Positions 60,925 to 64,000 of a DNA stretch of 64,000 nucleotides are shown here, piece after piece (positions within the stretch are counted from its first letter, which is position 1; each line of letters begins with the position of its first letter). The stretch is from CAWJMD01 sp963700925 (GTDB lineage: Bacteria > Actinomycetota > Actinomycetes > Actinomycetales > CAWJMD01). The stretch is from NCBI GenBank assembly GCA_963700925.1, contig OY969553.1:1054001-1118000 (forward strand), in the 5' to 3' direction. The notes under the pieces are model-generated. The model was not told the origin of the DNA and ran no database searches. It saw only the letters and a list, made by a program, of their open reading frames with translations. Made by a program: the position numbers and the translations under genes.

Positions 60925-61700
60925 TGGCATCACCGCTGCGCCTCGTCTTCGACCCCACCGGCGCGGTGCTGGATGCTGCTCGTGACTGCGAGGCCGAGGT
61001 CTTCCTGACCTGGTTCGGCAACACCCGCGAGCAGTTGGCGGACGAGTACGGCCCGTACGAGGACAGCACGGTGTTCCTTGCTGTCGCCGACGAGGGTGAC
61101 GATGTCCTGGCGGCGGTCCGACTGATCGCGCCGGGCGGACGAGCCGGGTTGAAGACCCTTGCCGACGTGGGTGCCAGCCCGTGGGGCATTGACGGGCGCC
61201 GGGCCGCCGCCGCGGTTGCCATCGACATGTCCTCGACCTGGGAGATCGCCACGCTCGGAGCCCGCACGGGCTCAGCCGCGGGAGGCGCACGGCTGTCGCT
61301 CGCGCTCTACCACGGGCTCATGACGGGCGCTCGCATGAACGACACGACCTCGTTCGTCGCCATCCTCGACCAGCGGGTACGCCGGCTCCTCGGCTCTGTC
61401 GGCCTGCTGACCCATGCGCTGCCGGGAACGAGCCCAGCGCCGTACCTCGGCTCCGCCGCCAGTGCGCCTGTCTACGCGCACTACGCGGCGATGAGGGACA
61501 ACCAGCGCCGGAGCTTCCCCGACGCCTACCGGCTGGTGACGCTGGGAGCCGGCCTCGACGGGGTGGCGGTTCCTCCACCCGAGCAGTTCCGGTTGCAGCG
61601 ACCAGTGCTGACGAACGTCAACCTGACCAGCCCTGCGCCCGCGATCGTCCTCCCTGCGCCGAGGGTCGGCACAGAGCTTCACGACTCTCGCTGGTCCTGA
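60924..61700 (+). CDS. GNAT-fold protein resembling LuxI-type autoinducer synthases
   Basis: A 258-residue protein. Residues 20-120 follow the LuxI/acyl-amino-acid synthase pattern: EAEVFLTWFGNTREQLADEY, TVFLAVADEGDDVLAAVRLI (strand with the conserved R), then STWEIATLGAR, like the W-E-x-S-R-F of LuxI. Key LuxI positions are only partly kept, so this is a weak assignment. The C-terminal 90 residues (ALPGTSPAPYLGSAASAPVY and a Pro-rich end) have no match I know. Translation is coupled to the SpeD-like gene. LuxI enzymes use S-adenosylmethionine, which makes the pairing with a SpeD homologue notable. The end overlaps the GGDEF-EAL gene by 22 bases. Confidence 0.55.
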   Translation: MASPLRLVFDPTGAVLDAARDCEAEVFLTWFGNTREQLADEYGPYEDSTVFLAVADEGDDVLAAVRLIAPGGRAGLKTLADVGASPWGIDGRRAAAAVAIDMSSTWEIATLGARTGSAAGGARLSLALYHGLMTGARMNDTTSFVAILDQRVRRLLGSVGLLTHALPGTSPAPYLGSAASAPVYAHYAAMRDNQRRSFPDAYRLVTLGAGLDGVAVPPPEQFRLQRPVLTNVNLTSPAPAIVLPAPRVGTELHDSRWS

Positions 61701-63991
61701 CGACCGGCTGCTACGCCAAGGTGGGGCTCGCCGCATGACCCGCGCGATCCGACCCCTTGCCACTGCCGCACCCAGCCGAGCACCTCGTGGACAGGCATCG
61801 GCCTGGCGATGTAGTAGCCCTGCAAGACGTCGATTCCGATGGCTCTGAGGGCGTTCGCCGTCGCCAGGTCCTCCACGCCCTCGGCGACCACCCGCATCCC
61901 CAGGCCATGGGCCATCTGCGTCGTCGTGCGCACGATCATCGCGCTGCGCTCGTCCTGCACGAGAGTCGAAACGAACGAGCGGTCGATCTTGAGCTCGTCC
62001 ACGGGGAGGTCGCGGAGGTACGCCAGCGAGGAGAAGCCGGTTCCGTAGTCGTCGATCGAGGTCTCCACCTGGTGGTCACGCAGGAGCGCCAACACCTCCC
62101 GTGCGCGCTCGGGGTCGGCGACGAACGAGTCCTCGGTGACCTCGATGAGGAGCTTGCCACCGGGCAGCCCTGCCTCGTCGAGGGCCTTGAACAACCCGGC
62201 CAGGAGCTGCCCACCCAGTAGCTCCGGAGGGGCCCAGTTGATCGCAGCGCGAAAGGTGCAGCCCTCGTCCATCCACGAGCGTGCGTCCTGCACCACCCGC
62301 CGTGTCACCGTCTCCGACAGGAAGGGCATCAGCCCGGCGCGTCGTGCGTCCGGCAGGAACTCCATCGGTCCCAGCAGCCCATCCGTCGGATGCTGCCAGC
62401 GAACGAGCGCCTCCACCGCCACCACATGCCGTGTGCGGGCGTCGATCTGCGGCTGGTACCAGACGACGAGCTGGCCGTCGGCGATCGCCTGGCGCAGCTC
62501 TTCCCCTCGGCGCAGACGGTCGCGCGAGAAGCCGTCCTGCGCGCTGTCGAACAGCAGGGTCCCGGCCCCGGACGCCTTGGCCTCGTACATGGCGATGTCT
62601 GCTCGACGCAGCAGCTCCGTGGACGTGTCACCCGCGGCCCGAACCGTGATGCCGATGGAGGCGTCGAGGGAGAGGTCCACGCCGTCCATCCGCATGGGTG
62701 TCCGCAGCACTGCCCTTGCGGCGTGGGCGATCTCGAAGAGTGCGATCTCGTCCGTCCCACGAACGAGGAGCGCGAACTCGTCCCCGCCCAGGCGCGCCAC
62801 CAGGACCTTCGGGCCGAGCGCTTCGTGCATCCGCTGCGCGAGGAGGACAAGGACCTGGTCGCCGACTCGGTGCCCCAAGCTGTCGTTGACGTGCTTGAAG
62901 CCGTCGAGGTCCATCAGCAGCAGCCCCAGGGCGCCGTCACCGTGCAACGCCTCGTCGGCCGCTGCGAGCAGGGCCCGCCGGTTGGGCAGGCCCGTCAGCT
63001 CGTCGGTCAGGGACAGGCGCAGTGCCTCGGCGGCCCCCTGAGCCTCGCGGAGAGCGATCAGCATTCGGGCGCCCGTGCACACGAGCGCCACGATCGCGGG
63101 CACCATGACGTACGGCTCGATCGGGCCCTCCGGACGCAGCGTGAGCACGACCAGCGCCACCGAGGCGGCCAGCAGCAGCAGCCGGGCGCTGTGCCGTGCG
63201 GGCAAGCGGTGCTCCAGCCCGGGCGCCCGGCATGCCGCGGCGACGATGACAGCGAAGCTGCCGCCCCACAGCCCATCGAGCAGCAGGTTGGACGAGTACG
63301 TCCCCCCGCCGACGCTGTGGACGAGGAGGCTGCTGTCGGCCACCGCGAGACCGAGGAAACCCAACACCAACGCCGCCGTCCGCACCGTCCGGCCGCGAAG
63401 TCGCAACATGAGCTGGGCGAGCACCACGACCCCGAGGAGCACGTCGATCAGCGGGTAGAGCAGGGCGAGCAGCACGTGGACGCCGTCGCCCTCCAACGAC
63501 GAGGACAGGGGTGTCAGGACGGCGAACGCTGCCAGGCACGCGCCTCCGGTGCAGACGACCGCCGCCTCCAGCCACACCACGGTCGCCGGCATGCGCTGCC
63601 GGGGAACGTCCAGCAGCAGGAATGCGGCGATGCCGAGGTAGGACGCCAGGTAGAGCACCTCGCCAGGAGCGGGGAAGGCCACCGTGTCGACGGTTTGACT
63701 GGCGCTCACCGTGGCTGACCCGGCGGCCCACAACGAGACGCCGAGCGCCAGCAGCAGCATCGGCACCTTGCGGGCCGGCTCGCGGGCGGCCGTCACCAGC
63801 AGCCTGACGATCAGCACCGCGAAGAAGGCCCCCAGCGTGACGAGCAGGGCAGTGCGGACCGCGGTGCCCTCGGACGAGCCGGGCAGGATGAGCAGCGAGG
63901 CCAGCCCGGTGAGCGCCACCGCCCAGGGCGCCACCGCAAGCGGGTGAAGAGCGCGGCGGGCGCGGGTCGGCAGCGATGCGGTCTTCACCAT
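61679..63991 (-). CDS. Membrane-bound GGDEF-EAL c-di-GMP synthase/phosphodiesterase
   Basis: A 770-residue protein. About nine helices fill residues 20-310. GGDEF domain at about 330-490 with RLGGDEFALLV and DELTGLPNRRAL, both intact. EAL domain at about 505-755: VVAVEALVRWQHPTDGLLGP, NWAPPELLGGQLL, LIEVTEDSFVADPERAREVL, SIDDYGTGFSSLAYLRDLPV and VAEGVEDLATANALRAIGID. Both active sites look usable, so it may synthesise or degrade c-di-GMP. Ligand for the membrane sensor unknown. ATG 63991, 10 bases from the window edge. Converges with the SpeD/LuxI-like pair. Confidence 0.93.
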   Translation of the reverse strand: MVKTASLPTRARRALHPLAVAPWAVALTGLASLLILPGSSEGTAVRTALLVTLGAFFAVLIVRLLVTAAREPARKVPMLLLALGVSLWAAGSATVSASQTVDTVAFPAPGEVLYLASYLGIAAFLLLDVPRQRMPATVVWLEAAVVCTGGACLAAFAVLTPLSSSLEGDGVHVLLALLYPLIDVLLGVVVLAQLMLRLRGRTVRTAALVLGFLGLAVADSSLLVHSVGGGTYSSNLLLDGLWGGSFAVIVAAACRAPGLEHRLPARHSARLLLLAASVALVVLTLRPEGPIEPYVMVPAIVALVCTGARMLIALREAQGAAEALRLSLTDELTGLPNRRALLAAADEALHGDGALGLLLMDLDGFKHVNDSLGHRVGDQVLVLLAQRMHEALGPKVLVARLGGDEFALLVRGTDEIALFEIAHAARAVLRTPMRMDGVDLSLDASIGITVRAAGDTSTELLRRADIAMYEAKASGAGTLLFDSAQDGFSRDRLRRGEELRQAIADGQLVVWYQPQIDARTRHVVAVEALVRWQHPTDGLLGPMEFLPDARRAGLMPFLSETVTRRVVQDARSWMDEGCTFRAAINWAPPELLGGQLLAGLFKALDEAGLPGGKLLIEVTEDSFVADPERAREVLALLRDHQVETSIDDYGTGFSSLAYLRDLPVDELKIDRSFVSTLVQDERSAMIVRTTTQMAHGLGMRVVAEGVEDLATANALRAIGIDVLQGYYIARPMPVHEVLGWVRQWQGVGSRGSCGEPHLGVAAGRQDQRES

Positions 63992-64000
63992 CGCGCCTCC

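Overview
The window is high-GC actinobacterial chromosome. GC-rich codon use, many GTG starts, WhiB, BldM, Lsr2, SigD/RsdA, a PaaX regulator and a DUF222-HNH gene all point this way. Gene content and order (guaB3, guaB, rsdA, sigD, bldM, whiB, groEL, groES, tsaD, rimI, tsaB, tsaE, alr, nnrD, acpS, glmS, coaA) match the block around Rv3410c-Rv3436c of Mycobacterium tuberculosis and the bldM-whiD-groES block of Streptomyces. I infer a Nocardioidaceae-like organism (Nocardioides or Aeromicrobium type), from general resemblance only.

Layout. 1-1135: edge of an ECF sigma gene with two YCII genes. 1238-5039: guaB3 and guaB, separated by a deleted MFS gene. 5118-9871: hypothetical gene, rsdA-sigD, bldM, a MerR-B12 regulator and whiB. 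9951-12288: groEL and groES with two CIRCE operators, then an 88-bp near-perfect palindrome. 12322-18382: methyltransferase, an HTH/Clp-N pair, a secreted GH3 enzyme, and tsaD-rimI-tsaB. 18401-22399: accessory insert holding a sigma/membrane-protein pair and two broken genes. 22530-25413: tsaE, alpha/beta hydrolase and alr. 25525-26926: VOC protein and a frameshifted AraC-type regulator. 26923-37179: an aerobic aromatic acid-CoA cluster, best read as 2-aminobenzoate (anthranilate) degradation via 2-aminobenzoyl-CoA monooxygenase/reductase. 37234-38347: a membrane-protein gene flanked by two 117-bp hairpin repeats. 38364-43143: nnrD, acpS, glmS and coaA. 43146-47656: phosphoesterase, dodecin, DUF998 protein, ECF sigma with SnoaL tail, NYN RNase-like protein and lsr2. 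47819-57356: a complete-looking non-phosphorylative L-fucose pathway with GntR regulator and ribose-type ABC importer. 57459-63991: two secreted proteins, a SpeD-like/LuxI-like gene pair, and a GGDEF-EAL c-di-GMP enzyme.

How genes work together. tsaD/tsaB/tsaE make the t6A37 tRNA modification. sigD/rsdA, bldM and whiB form a developmental and stress regulatory block. In the aromatic cluster the ligase makes the CoA thioester, the flavoprotein dearomatises it, and dehydrogenases, hydratase, SDR and a RidA-VOC fusion would deaminate and beta-oxidise the ring; PaaX presumably represses. In the fucose cluster mutarotase, dehydrogenase, lactonase, dehydratase, second dehydrogenase and FAH hydrolase would give pyruvate and lactate.

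Five loci carry reading-frame lesions (MFS, rimI, trmH-like, DUF222-HNH, AraC). Four are single-base shifts or an in-frame stop, so real decay and sequence error are both possible. Non-coding structure is unusually rich: palindromes, hairpin repeats, and 11-12 bp tandem repeats that begin at stop codons. No tRNA, rRNA or CRISPR array was recognised.
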